A stretch of 64,000 nt of DNA. It comes from Enterovibrio calviensis DSM 14347 (GTDB lineage: Bacteria > Pseudomonadota > Gammaproteobacteria > Enterobacterales > Vibrionaceae). Of this stretch, positions 44,071 through 53,871 are shown piece by piece; the stretch's first letter is position 1; the number at the start of each line of letters is the position of its first letter. A program made the translations under genes and the position numbers. The DNA is taken from assembly GCF_000621165.1 (NCBI RefSeq), contig NZ_JHZA01000001.1, forward strand, positions 372,001 through 436,000. Direction: 5' to 3'. The notes beneath the pieces were generated by a model. It was not told the origin of the DNA and made no database searches. It saw only the letters and a program-made list of their open reading frames with translations.

Positions 44071-44976
44071 TTATGCGTTTTGCCAGCGCTTGATTGAACG
44101 CTTAACAGGTTCTGGTAGCCCGAATACGCGCAGGTTACCTGCCAACACGAGCACCACACCCAATGCGGATAACCATGTCCATTCATACCCTTCGAACACG
44201 GTAGAGAGTGACAGGGCAACCAGCGGGAATAACACGGTGCAATACGCAGCTTTTGCAGCACCAATTCGGCCTACCAAAGCGAGGTACGTGTTAAACCCGA
44301 TGACTGAGCCAACAATGGCCAGATAGACGAGAGCAGAAAGATACAGCGGTGTGGTTGGCACATCCAATGGCACACCCATGAACAGCGCGATGACGAAAAG
44401 GTATATTGCGCCGTAGCCCATCGCCCACGCGGTTGTTGGTAGCAATGGCATCTCTTTCTTCTGGGCTTTAGCAGACACCATGTTCCCCATAGAAAAGAAA
44501 TACGTGCCGACCAACGAAAGTGCGAGCCCCAGTAAGATGCTGGTGTCCATTTCTGCGCTGAGAAATTGGGAAGCAAAGAGTAAAACAACCCCAGTGAATC
44601 CCATGAGCGCCCCTTGAATAAAGCTGCCAGCAGGACGGCGTTTCTCCAATATCCACAGATTGAACGCATTCAGAATAGGTGCAAGTGAGAACACAACGGC
44701 GTTGAGCCCGCTCGGCAGATATTGCGTTGCTGCGTAGAAACAAAGGAAGTTGTTTGAAAACAGACACAGTGCGAGCAATGCGGCCATTTTGTGATTTTCG
44801 GCAGAGAGACGTGGCAACGCGTTGCGAAACAGCAACACAGCAAACAGCGCTAATGATGCCAACCCAAATCGCCAACCCACGGATACCACCACAGAGGTGT
44901 CACCGATTTGATAAGCAATGGCGAGCCAGGTTGACCCCCAGATAAACACGGTTGCTGCGTATAATATTCCGTTCAT
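44071..44976 (-). CDS. EamA-family (drug/metabolite) exporter
   Basis: This 301-residue protein has ten hydrophobic segments in two EamA halves, with the paired pattern ATVFIWGSTWLAIAY and LALSLVGTYFFSMGNMVSA. The family mostly exports small metabolites or amino acids. GGAGAG precedes the ATG at 44976. It is divergent from an AraC-type regulator, which is likely to control it. The substrate is unknown. Confidence 0.85.
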   Translation of the reverse strand: MNGILYAATVFIWGSTWLAIAYQIGDTSVVVSVGWRFGLASLALFAVLLFRNALPRLSAENHKMAALLALCLFSNNFLCFYAATQYLPSGLNAVVFSLAPILNAFNLWILEKRRPAGSFIQGALMGFTGVVLLFASQFLSAEMDTSILLGLALSLVGTYFFSMGNMVSAKAQKKEMPLLPTTAWAMGYGAIYLFVIALFMGVPLDVPTTPLYLSALVYLAIVGSVIGFNTYLALVGRIGAAKAAYCTVLFPLVALSLSTVFEGYEWTWLSALGVVLVLAGNLRVFGLPEPVKRSIKRWQNA

Positions 44977-45276
44977 GCGCTACCACTCTCCGTTTACATA
45001 CCCAACGCGTTGGAATGAAATTAACCCGCTGCTTACTTAGGTATGACGCCTAGCCAAAGACGTTGTTTTTATGAAATGCACCGTCGTCGCGTGTCGATAG
45101 GAAATATCAAAAACAGTTAAGACATCGGTTTAATGCAACGCCAATATAACGCGCTACTGATCGTCGTTCTTACAAGGAATTGCTATTTTTATAGAATCTT
45201 GCGCTTTTCTTTTTCGACTGGTGTTCATCGAGATAGGCAATCAGTATATTAAAGGGAGCATCATCAAGGAGTCGTG
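44977..45276. other. Divergent control region of eamA and the AraC regulator gene
   Basis: The 300-base gap holds a 12-bp palindrome (CCAACGCGTTGG, 45002-45013) close to the exporter start and otherwise AT-rich sequence toward the regulator. No gene is supported. A weak promoter for each direction is likely. Confidence 0.45.
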
Positions 45277-46194
45277 ATGAGTAAAAGCAAGTCTCAACAG
45301 ATTCAGAGACAACGGATTCAGAGACAACGGGTTTACAACGTGTTGCAAAACAACACGGCAAAGTTGCACAACGAGCTATGGCTGGAAAACGGCATGGGTT
45401 CTGCTGTGTGGAGCAACAGCCACGGCAGCGCGAGCTATGACAAACCCGGGCATCATACGTTGAGCTTTTACTTGGCCGGCGGTGAGAACACCAAGCGCCG
45501 TTCGCGCACCGGAGATCTTTACGGTGGCGAAGATAAGTTGTGTTTGATGCCTAAAGACCATCGTTCAGACTGGTCGTTTTCTGACCCTTTCCGTTTTTTC
45601 CATTTCTATTTCGAACAGGCGCATTTACAGCGCTTTGCCGAACAGGTTTTCGACAAAGAAGGCCGCCATATTGAGTTGAAAGAGTGTACATTCGTTGACG
45701 ATCCTTTTGTCAGTCAACTGGTTCGTCAAACCATGTTGAAACTGGACTGGTCGCAAAGCACGGATAGGTTGATGCTCTCTCACGCGCAACAAATGATGTT
45801 GCTACATATGGTGAGGCAATATTGTCATCAGCCCATGAAGTTGGCTGTTAGCAGTGGTGGCTTGTCACCGCAAAATCAACGTCGCGTCATTGAATATGTC
45901 GAAGCCCATCTTTCGCAAGCGTTTTCATTGGCTGAGTTGGCGGCGTTAACACAGTTAAGCGAGTTTCACTTTGCGCGCATGTTTAAAACGAGTTTCGGTA
46001 CAACACCGCATCAATACGTGCTGTTTCGCCGCGTTGAACTGGCGAAAATCCTACTGACTCAGAACAGCCTTTCCTTGGTCGATGTGGCGTCGGCGTGCGG
46101 ATTTTCCTCTCAACAACACCTCTCACAACAATTCAAACTTCGTGTTGGAGCAACTCCTGCCGTGTTCCGTCGTGAACAGGTAAAAGGTCATTAA
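45277..46194 (+). CDS. AraC-family transcriptional regulator
   Basis: This 305-residue regulator has an N-terminal cupin-like effector domain and a C-terminal AraC double helix-turn-helix: LSQAFSLAELAALTQLSEFHF and the signature VDVASACGFSSQQHLSQQF. Near the N-terminus a perfect 15-bp tandem duplication (45301-45330) repeats the codons IQRQR. The ATG at 45277 has AAGGAG 5 bases upstream. It is divergent from the EamA exporter. The effector is unknown. Confidence 0.85.
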   Translation: MSKSKSQQIQRQRIQRQRVYNVLQNNTAKLHNELWLENGMGSAVWSNSHGSASYDKPGHHTLSFYLAGGENTKRRSRTGDLYGGEDKLCLMPKDHRSDWSFSDPFRFFHFYFEQAHLQRFAEQVFDKEGRHIELKECTFVDDPFVSQLVRQTMLKLDWSQSTDRLMLSHAQQMMLLHMVRQYCHQPMKLAVSSGGLSPQNQRRVIEYVEAHLSQAFSLAELAALTQLSEFHFARMFKTSFGTTPHQYVLFRRVELAKILLTQNSLSLVDVASACGFSSQQHLSQQFKLRVGATPAVFRREQVKGH

Positions 46195-46357
46195 CCTCGA
46201 ACAACATGAATCCTGCGTCTTCATCACCCTAATTGCTCAATCTTGATACACAACCTCTTTAGCGGTATGCGTAAATTGAAGTGTTAGTACCAATCAAATT
46301 ACATGTTCAGTCATTCTTGCTAGTTTAAAACTCGGTTGTGCCCAAAGGAGAACGCGC

Positions 46358-46717
46358 ATGACGACCAACGAAGCGACACCGATAGAGAAATTTGTGACGG
46401 TTTCCCGTGCTTGCGGCGAAGTGTGGGGTTTACAGTGTAAAGATGGCTGGGTGATCTGCGACTCTTCGATTTATGAAGATACCGATGTCATGCCGTTTTG
46501 GTCATCGAAAGATGCGGCTGCGATTCACTGTGTGGACGAATGGGAAGATTTTGCGCCCGTGTCGATCGCGATTCCCGAGTTTTTAGATGAGTGGTTAGTT
46601 GATCTGGCGAAAGACGCCGTGATGCTTGGCCCTGATTGGGGGAGTGATCTGAGTGGTGAGGAAATAGAAGCCGCCGAATTGGTCACTCGGTATTTACAGA
46701 TAAACCTTCCTCACTAG
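46358..46717 (+). CDS. DUF2750 family protein
   Basis: This 119-residue acidic cytoplasmic protein has the DUF2750 pattern: EKFVTVSRACGEVWGLQCKDGW, VMPFWSSKDAAAIHC and SIAIPEFLDEWLVDLAKD. The function of the family is unknown. AAAGGAG lies 6 bases before the ATG. It is monocistronic. Confidence 0.8.
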   Translation: MTTNEATPIEKFVTVSRACGEVWGLQCKDGWVICDSSIYEDTDVMPFWSSKDAAAIHCVDEWEDFAPVSIAIPEFLDEWLVDLAKDAVMLGPDWGSDLSGEEIEAAELVTRYLQINLPH

Positions 46718-46912
46718 CGTGCACGCACCGCGCACCGCGCACTGTCAATTTCCATTTACAGAACCTTCTTTACAGTGTGTGTTGCTGCTGAACGCGCTCT
46801 TGCGTTGCCGTTTCTGATTACCGACTGCTATTCCTTTTAGTGACTGTGTTGGCGATGTCGCCAGCGAAAAGGAATCAATTTGCTTTTAGCAAGCAGGCAG
46901 GAGAATTTGAGT

Positions 46913-47986
46913 ATGGCAAATACAACCATTAACCCAATGGGAACGGATGGCTTTGAGTTTGTGGAATATACCGCGCCCAACGCGGCAGGGATTGCTGAAC
47001 TCAAAACGCTATTTTCGATGATGGGCTTTGCAGAAATCGCCAAGCACAAACATAAAGACGTGTGGTTATATCGCCAAGGTGACATTAACTTCATCGTAAA
47101 TGGTGAACATGACTCACAGGCAGAAGGGTTCGCCAAACAGCATGGTGCCAGCGTGAATGCCATGGCATTTCGGGTGAAGGATTCAAACCACGCCATGCAC
47201 TATGCCGTACAACAAGGCGCTGAGGCATGCGAGCCTCGTATTGGCCTTATGGAGCTGAACATTCCTGCAATTCACGGCATTGGTGGGTCGTATCTTTACT
47301 TGGTTGATCGATATGGTGACAGCGAGATTTATGACATCGATTTTAACTTCTACCCCCACTGGCAGGAGACGTTAAAAGAGGCCGATGCAGGTTTACAGGT
47401 CATCGATCATCTCACCCATAATGTCGAAAAAGGCAACATGGACGTTTGGTCTGATTTTTATGACCGTATCGCCAATTTCAAAGAGATCCGATTCTTCGAC
47501 ATTGAAGGCAAACTCACGGGGTTGAAATCCCGCGCCTTGACCGCGCCTTGTGGGAAAATTCGTATACCAATTAATGAATCGAGCGATGATAAATCGCAAA
47601 TCGCTGAGTATCTTGATGCATACAACGGAGAAGGCATTCAGCATATTGCACTGAGCACGGAAGATATCTATCAAACCGTGGAAACCCTGCGGTCGCGCGG
47701 AATGCGGTTTATGAATACGCCTGATACCTATTATGAAAATGTCGATTCACGTGTAGAAGGCCACGACGAAAATGTGGAAACATTGCGTGATTATCGCGTG
47801 TTAATTGATGGCAGTATCGACACGGGCATTTTACTGCAGATTTTCACCGATACGGTTATTGGTCCCGTGTTCTTTGAAATTATCCAGCGCAAAGGCAATC
47901 AAGGTTTTGGCGAGGGGAATTTCCAAGCGTTGTTTGAGTCGATTGAACTCGATCAGATTCGACGCGGCGTGTTGGATGCGGGTTAA
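46913..47986 (+). CDS. hppD: 4-hydroxyphenylpyruvate dioxygenase
   Basis: This 357-residue cytoplasmic enzyme converts 4-hydroxyphenylpyruvate to homogentisate in tyrosine breakdown. It has two VOC halves. The Fe(II) ligands are clear: His in VIDHLTHNV (~164), His in GIQHIALST (~242) and Glu in FFEIIQRKG (~320). The start MANTTINPMGTDGFEF fits the family; GGAG lies 9 bases before the ATG, while an earlier in-frame ATG (46880) lacks a site. No other tyrosine-catabolic gene is next to it. In some Vibrionaceae its product can also give pyomelanin if homogentisate is not used. Confidence 0.95.
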   Translation: MANTTINPMGTDGFEFVEYTAPNAAGIAELKTLFSMMGFAEIAKHKHKDVWLYRQGDINFIVNGEHDSQAEGFAKQHGASVNAMAFRVKDSNHAMHYAVQQGAEACEPRIGLMELNIPAIHGIGGSYLYLVDRYGDSEIYDIDFNFYPHWQETLKEADAGLQVIDHLTHNVEKGNMDVWSDFYDRIANFKEIRFFDIEGKLTGLKSRALTAPCGKIRIPINESSDDKSQIAEYLDAYNGEGIQHIALSTEDIYQTVETLRSRGMRFMNTPDTYYENVDSRVEGHDENVETLRDYRVLIDGSIDTGILLQIFTDTVIGPVFFEIIQRKGNQGFGEGNFQALFESIELDQIRRGVLDAG

Positions 47987-48023
47987 CGCTTTGGCTTGCA
48001 GAGTTGTTAGTCAAAGAAGCATG

Positions 48024-48046
48024 AGGCCGTTAGTGCGGCCTTCTTT
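48024..48046 (+). terminator. Terminator of hppD
   Basis: AGGCCG (48024-48029) pairs with CGGCCT (48036-48041) and is followed by TCTTTC. The stem extends with an AAGAAG/CTTT pairing. Confidence 0.65.
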
Positions 48047-48082
48047 CGCGAAAAGTTCGTTGGGTGAAAGGTTATTGAGTAC

Positions 48083-48763
48083 TTAAACGTCCAATGATTT
48101 ATCGTTTTTACGGATATCAAAAAGCAATTGATAGAAGAATTCTTTGCGCAAGGTCGATTCGCTATCATCAAATCGTAGACCCGCCGTTGGTGGGTCTTTT
48201 TCGTTATTGACTGCTACAACCTTGCCCGTTATTTTCCCGCTGATCGAATCACCATACTCCAAGATAATTTGCAGCGTTTCATCTTCAAAGAGTAAATGAT
48301 CGTCAGCAGAGACTTCCAAGCAGCACCCTGATACGGAATAGTCAGTCATCGTTGCGTTGAAAGTCCCTTCGCTGTCTTGGATACGAATTGACATATTGGT
48401 ATCAATGCGCGGTTGTTGGCGAATTTGCCTGTGTGCGACGTTATCCGGAATAGAGACAATCAGCAGCTTGATCGGGCTTTTTATCACGCCCATGACCAAG
48501 CACCGAAACGCGATAACATCGCGAAATTCGCTGTCAGTAATGGCACGGACAATAATTTGATTATTAGGTATCTGAAACCGTTCAATAATCGGGTCTTGAC
48601 CTGTCGGGCAGTCAATTAAAAGAAACTGCTCTTTTCTGTACCCGACTAGCCGAGAAACCACCTGCGTTTTACGTGGGTCGTCAGACAGTTCAATATTGAG
48701 CCGAGCCCCGACGGCAAGCAGTCGATAGAAACTGTCAGAGCCTTCGGTTTTGAGTGATTGCAT
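48083..48763 (-). CDS. PilZ-domain c-di-GMP-binding protein (YcgR-like)
   Basis: This 226-residue cytoplasmic protein has a YcgR-type N-terminal domain and a C-terminal PilZ domain with the c-di-GMP sites RQQPR (RxxxR) and DYSVSGCCLE (DxSxxG). Such proteins act on flagellar motors or other outputs when c-di-GMP is bound. It is on the same strand and 24 bases from the binding-protein gene upstream, so the two may be co-transcribed. Confidence 0.85.
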   Translation of the reverse strand: MQSLKTEGSDSFYRLLAVGARLNIELSDDPRKTQVVSRLVGYRKEQFLLIDCPTGQDPIIERFQIPNNQIIVRAITDSEFRDVIAFRCLVMGVIKSPIKLLIVSIPDNVAHRQIRQQPRIDTNMSIRIQDSEGTFNATMTDYSVSGCCLEVSADDHLLFEDETLQIILEYGDSISGKITGKVVAVNNEKDPPTAGLRFDDSESTLRKEFFYQLLFDIRKNDKSLDV

Positions 48764-48787
48764 GGCAATGTTCCGTCGAGATTTCGC

Positions 48788-49570
48788 TTAAAGATATTTG
48801 TTTATGATGCTGTTTATTTCATTGTTTTCATTCATTTGAAGCAGGCGTTGATCGATATATTGCTTGATCTCAGGGTCGATGTTGGGTGAATACGCCAAAT
48901 GAATGTTGTAGTTTGGGATCAGGTTGCTGACTTGATGGAGTTGGTAGTCTTGGTCTGTAAACCCTAAACGTTTTAAGTGATATTTGAGGCGAATATCCAT
49001 TTCGACAAACCCCCCAGTATTTTTTAGTCGGTCTACAACGCGAAACGCCGCATCGTAATTCTTCACTCTGACTTCGCTCACTTCCCCTTTCTTAATCTTT
49101 GCATCAAGCCCGGGGTAGTCAAACCCAAACAACAAAACAGCAATCTTGCCATTCAAATCATGGGGTAACTGATATGGGAGGCCATCATTTGTATTGCTCA
49201 CAATGCTGTGTTTGACCTCAAAAAGCGGCGATGAAGAGAGGTTGGCGGATTGCATTCCTCCCCATTGCGGACTGCCGTAGGTGATCCAGTTTTTGTCTTG
49301 ATTGTCAGTCAATTGGAGAACCATTCTGTTGAAAGGGTAAGTATGAATGGCCAATTCATGGTCGCTCCCTTCGAGCGCTTTGACCAAAACATCGGTGATG
49401 ATCCCTCGATGGTTCTGGCCTTCATCTTGTATTTGCAATGGCTCGGATTGATCTTGCACCACATAGTAGTCAAGAGTATCGGCAACAGTGGGGGAGGAGA
49501 TGATAAGCCCGGTCGAACAACATAATGGCAATAGGTAAGCACGAGAAATCCAAGGGCTTTTTTTAGACAT
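48788..49570 (-). CDS. Periplasmic binding protein, SBP family 3-like
   Basis: This 260-residue protein has a signal peptide (MSKKSPWISRAYLLPLCCST and following) ending about ...TVADT. The body is a bilobal amino-acid-type binding fold without a transport partner. Blocks such as LDYYVVQDQSEPLQIQDEGQ and GIITDVLVKAL are seen. The start is taken at 49570; an ATG four codons upstream is also possible. It is divergent from the hybrid kinase (83 bases away) and next to a PilZ gene, so a sensory role is likely. Confidence 0.7.
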   Translation of the reverse strand: MSKKSPWISRAYLLPLCCSTGLIISSPTVADTLDYYVVQDQSEPLQIQDEGQNHRGIITDVLVKALEGSDHELAIHTYPFNRMVLQLTDNQDKNWITYGSPQWGGMQSANLSSSPLFEVKHSIVSNTNDGLPYQLPHDLNGKIAVLLFGFDYPGLDAKIKKGEVSEVRVKNYDAAFRVVDRLKNTGGFVEMDIRLKYHLKRLGFTDQDYQLHQVSNLIPNYNIHLAYSPNIDPEIKQYIDQRLLQMNENNEINSIINKYL

Positions 49571-49653
49571 AGTAATGATCATCCAAGTTTGTGATTTTTG
49601 GCTACTATTAGAGATAACTGCTTCTTAATTGAGACACCAAATAAGCCTAGACT

Positions 49654-51975
49654 ATGTTGAATCAAAAAGAGAATCTTCCTCATCCATCAAGTATGGCCGC
49701 CAGATTGGTGGGCAGGTTGTTGTTCGTATGTAGTCTGTTGGCCTTTTTGGTCGCCGCGTTTGCTTTGTATTTGGATTACCAAGCGCGCTCAGAGCAACTT
49801 CGTCAGAATGCGTTACTGATCCATGACACCGATTTATCGAGTATCTCGAACAGCGTTTGGCAAGAAGATCTCGATCAAGTGGGTGTCATCGTGAGCGGAA
49901 TTTTTCAGCACCCCGATATTTCCTACGTCCGTGTTTTTGATTCTTCCCGTGTGTTAGCAGAAGCGGGAGAAAGCCCACCAGAGCCGAAAATTTCATATCA
50001 ATGGCCCATGGTTCATGAGCAATTTGGCAACAAGTACAGTCTTGGTTATGTGCAGATAGAAGTCAGCTTACAGCAGGTTTATAACGCGTTAACCGAGCGA
50101 TTTTTGACACTGCTTTTATTTTTGGGCGGCGCGATTTTGGTGCTCGGCGGAATGGTATTTTTCATCGTTTACATTGATGTCGTTCGACCGCTGATATGGA
50201 TTTCCCAAGGCGTGACGAAGTTTGATGGCGACAACTTACCCACGGCCATCGTACCGCCAAAAAGTAAAATGGGTGAGGAGTTGGTGACTTTGTACACTCA
50301 GTACAACAACACGGTTGAAAAAATGCGTGAATACAGTGCTGAGCTTCATCAATCTAAAGAAACGGCGGAAGATGCCAACCTGAAAAAGAGTGAGTTTCTG
50401 GCCAACATGAGTCATGAAATTCGCACGCCAATGAATGGCATCATTGGTATGTCCTCGCTGCTGAAAGGCACGCCACTAAACGAAGAGCAGCAAGAGTTCA
50501 TTGACATGCTGGAGACGTCTTCACTGTCTTTGTTGGATATTATTAACGACATTTTGGATTTCTCTAAGATAGAAGCGGGTAAATTTGAGTTGGAAATTTT
50601 AGAGCTCAACTTGTTTGAACTTAACCGAGATATTGAACACCTCTTCCGGCTGAGAACGAAGGAAAAAGACCTCGCGTTCGAGTGTCATGTGGATGAAAGC
50701 CTTGCGCCTGTGTTAATGGGTGACGCGGTGAGGTTGCGTCAGGTGATGATTAACTTGGTCGGGAACGCTGTGAAGTTCACCGAGCAGGGCAGTATTCATG
50801 TGGGCATTCGCAAGGTCGAAAGCGAAGATCAGCAAGTCACAGTGCTATTTGAAGTACGGGACACGGGTATTGGTATCCCTGTCGACAAGCACGACACGAT
50901 TTTTGAGAAATTTGAGCAAGCTGATGGCAGCATGAGCCGCAATTTTGGTGGTACAGGGCTAGGGCTAGCCATTTCAAGCCAGATCGTAGAGTTAATGGGC
51001 GGTCAATTGCAGCTTGAAAGCGCCGAGAACGAAGGAAGTCGCTTCTTTTTCACTACCACCTTTGATAGGGCTCAAGTGCCAGAAGGGGCTCCGATCGATT
51101 CCATGCTGTTTGCTGATGCGGCGATTTTGCTGGTGGATGACAGCCGTTTGAACATGCGCATTACCAGTGCCCAACTCGGTAGCATGGGGTGTCAGGTGTC
51201 ATGCTGTTTACGACCAGAAGATACGGAAGAAATGATTGCTGAGCGGATGGAATCCGGTAGGCCATATAAAGTGGTGATCCTTGATAAATTGATGCCTAAC
51301 GTTGATGGTTTCGCCATTGCCTCTCGGCTGCGGAGCCGTTTTGGCCAGCGCTGTCCAAGCTTAATGATGATCACTGCCGCGCCAGATATGCATGATAGCG
51401 TGAAGCTAGAAAATTTTCGTATCGAGGGATATTTGTCTCGCCCTTATAAATTCAATGACCTTAAAAATGTGTTAGCTCGTATTCTTCGTGGTCAGCAGTC
51501 GCAATTTGATGTTATTCAAATGAGTGGCGAAGTTAATGAGCAATCCCCCGCAGCAAGAGAGGTCGAGGAGTCAGGTTTCTATCATGGTCATGTGCTGGTA
51601 GTGGAAGACACCTTGGTGAATCAGCGCGTGGTGCAGGCGATGTTAACGCGTCTTGGTGTTGAGGTCGTATTGGCTGAGAACGGTAAGGTGGCGCTGGAAC
51701 TTTGTCAGCAAGAAAGTTTTGATTTGATCTTTATGGATTGCCAAATGCCCATCATGGATGGGTACCAAGCCTCAAGATTGTTGAGAGAGTATGGTTACGC
51801 GCCGCATACGCCGATAGTAGCACTTACCGCCAATGCGACCTCACAAGACCGAGATGATTGCTTAAAAGCGGGCATGGATGACTATATCGCTAAGCCAGTG
51901 AGGAAAGCGGATTTAGAGCGCATGATAAAGCTGCACATGCCGGGGTCGGTGCAAGAGCGTGCTAAAACGAATTAG
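49654..51975 (+). CDS. Hybrid sensor histidine kinase with two receiver domains
   Basis: This 773-residue inner-membrane protein has two membrane segments (about 20-42 and 153-178) around a periplasmic sensor of ~110 residues, then HAMP and a coiled coil, HisKA (SHEIRTPMNGIIGM, phospho-His ~254), HATPase (NLVGNAVKF, DTGIGI, GGTGLGLAI), receiver 1 (~487-605) and receiver 2 (~640-755). Receiver 2 is canonical (VEDTLVNQ, FMDCQMPIMDG, AKPV). Receiver 1 keeps the acceptor Asp (ILDKLMPNVDG) but has Arg in LSRPY where Lys is normal, so it may be regulatory only. There is no Hpt domain, so a separate Hpt protein is needed. It is divergent from a periplasmic binding protein that may present a ligand to its sensor. 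Confidence 0.9.
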   Translation: MLNQKENLPHPSSMAARLVGRLLFVCSLLAFLVAAFALYLDYQARSEQLRQNALLIHDTDLSSISNSVWQEDLDQVGVIVSGIFQHPDISYVRVFDSSRVLAEAGESPPEPKISYQWPMVHEQFGNKYSLGYVQIEVSLQQVYNALTERFLTLLLFLGGAILVLGGMVFFIVYIDVVRPLIWISQGVTKFDGDNLPTAIVPPKSKMGEELVTLYTQYNNTVEKMREYSAELHQSKETAEDANLKKSEFLANMSHEIRTPMNGIIGMSSLLKGTPLNEEQQEFIDMLETSSLSLLDIINDILDFSKIEAGKFELEILELNLFELNRDIEHLFRLRTKEKDLAFECHVDESLAPVLMGDAVRLRQVMINLVGNAVKFTEQGSIHVGIRKVESEDQQVTVLFEVRDTGIGIPVDKHDTIFEKFEQADGSMSRNFGGTGLGLAISSQIVELMGGQLQLESAENEGSRFFFTTTFDRAQVPEGAPIDSMLFADAAILLVDDSRLNMRITSAQLGSMGCQVSCCLRPEDTEEMIAERMESGRPYKVVILDKLMPNVDGFAIASRLRSRFGQRCPSLMMITAAPDMHDSVKLENFRIEGYLSRPYKFNDLKNVLARILRGQQSQFDVIQMSGEVNEQSPAAREVEESGFYHGHVLVVEDTLVNQRVVQAMLTRLGVEVVLAENGKVALELCQQESFDLIFMDCQMPIMDGYQASRLLREYGYAPHTPIVALTANATSQDRDDCLKAGMDDYIAKPVRKADLERMIKLHMPGSVQERAKTN

Positions 51976-52006
51976 GCGAATACGCCCCGCACAATAACCG
52001 CTCAAA

Positions 52007-52035
52007 AAAACGCCTGCATACTTTGCAGGCGTTTT
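52007..52035 (+). terminator. Terminator of the hybrid kinase gene
   Basis: AAAACGCCTGCA pairs perfectly with TGCAGGCGTTTT around TACTT. It can also end the opposing glp operon. Confidence 0.9.
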
Positions 52036-52113
52036 GCTATTCACGCGACTGGCTGTGTGTTCTTTGGCGCTAAGCGCTCGCCCAGCCAGTGAGCATGGCA
52101 GAGATTCTCGCCA

Positions 52114-53847
52114 TTACATGGCGGATTTCCACTCTTCAAGCAAGGCATCATAATTGATGGTTTGCCCTTTCGGTTTCTCGTTTTGTAGCTTGGCTTTTGG
52201 CGCACCTGGAAGGTTTAGCCAATAGTCAGCATCACGCGGTTTGTTGAGCTTAGGCCCACATTCACCTTGTACATTGGCACGCTCAAGACGACGCAACACT
52301 TTATCTTGCGCGGCGGCTAAGCCGTTAAGCGCTTCTTGCGGTGTTTTCTCGCCATTTGCGGCTTCCGCGATGAATTGCCACCACAGTTGAGCCAGTTTTG
52401 GATAATCCGGAACGTTAGTGCCTGTTGGTGTCCACTGAACGCGTGCTGGACTGCGATAGAACTCGACCAGTCCACCCAGTTTTGGCGCAACATCAGTCAT
52501 GGCTTGCGAGTTAATATCAGACTCACGAATCGGCGTTAAACCAACCAACGTCTTCTTCAGCGAGACGGTTTTAGCCACAGTAAACTGCGCATACAACCAT
52601 GCTGCCATACGACGTTTCGGTTCAGTTGATTGCATGAGCGTCCAAGAACCTGTGTCTTGGTAGCCCAGCTTCATACCTTCTTCCCAGTATGGACCGCGAG
52701 GCGAAGGTGCCATGCGCCACTTCGGCGTTCCGTCAGGGTTAACCACGGCCAAACCTGGCTTAGTCATGTCAGCGGTGAACGCGGTGTACCAGAAGATTTG
52801 TTGAGCGATAGACCCTTGTGCAGGCACAGGGCCAGCTTCTGAGAAGGTCATACCTTGCGCTTCTGGTGGCGCGTAATCACGCAGCCAATCCACGTATTTG
52901 GTGGTGGCAAACACTGCCGCTGGGCCATTGGTTGCCCCGCCGCGCTCGACACTTGAACCCACAGGTGAACAGCCGTCCACGCGGATGCCCCATTCATCGA
53001 CAGGGATACCGTTAGGAATGCCTTTGTCGCCCGCGCCCGCCATGGAGAACCATGCATCAGTAAAACGCCATCCTAATGATGGGTCTTTTTTACCGTAGTC
53101 CATGTGCCCATAAACGCGTTCGCCGTCGATTTCTTTTACGTGAACGGAAAAGAATTCGGCAATGTCTTCATAGGCCGACCAGTTAACAGGCACACCCAGT
53201 TCATAGCCGTAGATGTCTTTGAATTTGGCTTTGAGATCGTCGCGGGCAAACCAGTCAGCACGGAACCAATAGAGGTTGGCAAATTGTTGATCCGGTAGCT
53301 GGTAGATTTTTCCGTCTGGGCCTGTGGTAAAACTAAGGCCGATGAAGTCATCAAGGTCGAGTGTTGGCAAGGTAATGTCTTTACCTTCACTTTCCATGTA
53401 GTCGCTGATCGGGAAGACTTTCCCGTATCGGAAGTGCGTACCAATCAAGTCAGAGTCATTGATGTAGGCATCATAGATACTGCGGTTTGATTGCATTTCA
53501 GTTTGCAGCTTTTCGACCACATCCCCTTCTTGAATCAGGTCATGTGTCACCTTGATCCCCGTGACCGCTTCGAAGGCTTTTGCAAGCACTTTCGATTCGT
53601 ATTCATGGGTGGTGATGGTTTCGGATACGACCTTGATTTCCATACCGCGGAAAGGTTTGGCTGCATTTGTGAACCACGCTAGTTCTTTAAGCTGTTCATC
53701 TTTGGTAAGCGTTGAAGGGGTAAATTCATCATTCACCCACTTCGATGCTGCGTCGCTGTACTGGTCGGCGTTTACCGCCGGTGCTAGTAACAACCCGATC
53801 ATGAACCCGAGAGGCGTCCATTTGGTTACAGCAGGCAATTGCTTCAT
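52114..53847 (-). CDS. glpV: Glycerol-type ABC transporter solute-binding protein (GlpV-like)
   Basis: This 577-residue secreted protein begins with a signal peptide (MKQLPAVTKWTPLGFMIGLL, ending ...PAVNA) and is unusually long for a family-1 binding protein. It has PVNWSAYEDIAEFFSVHVKE, GWRFTDAWFSMAGAGDKG and ATTKYVDWLRDYAPPEA, as in GlpV of rhizobial glycerol importers. It captures glycerol or a related polyol for the GlpPQ channel. AAAGGAG precedes the ATG. It is the last gene of the glpS-T-P-Q-(DUF2160)-V operon. Confidence 0.85.
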   Translation of the reverse strand: MKQLPAVTKWTPLGFMIGLLLAPAVNADQYSDAASKWVNDEFTPSTLTKDEQLKELAWFTNAAKPFRGMEIKVVSETITTHEYESKVLAKAFEAVTGIKVTHDLIQEGDVVEKLQTEMQSNRSIYDAYINDSDLIGTHFRYGKVFPISDYMESEGKDITLPTLDLDDFIGLSFTTGPDGKIYQLPDQQFANLYWFRADWFARDDLKAKFKDIYGYELGVPVNWSAYEDIAEFFSVHVKEIDGERVYGHMDYGKKDPSLGWRFTDAWFSMAGAGDKGIPNGIPVDEWGIRVDGCSPVGSSVERGGATNGPAAVFATTKYVDWLRDYAPPEAQGMTFSEAGPVPAQGSIAQQIFWYTAFTADMTKPGLAVVNPDGTPKWRMAPSPRGPYWEEGMKLGYQDTGSWTLMQSTEPKRRMAAWLYAQFTVAKTVSLKKTLVGLTPIRESDINSQAMTDVAPKLGGLVEFYRSPARVQWTPTGTNVPDYPKLAQLWWQFIAEAANGEKTPQEALNGLAAAQDKVLRRLERANVQGECGPKLNKPRDADYWLNLPGAPKAKLQNEKPKGQTINYDALLEEWKSAM

Positions 53848-53871
53848 AGTTTCGCTCCTTTGTCGTTTTCC

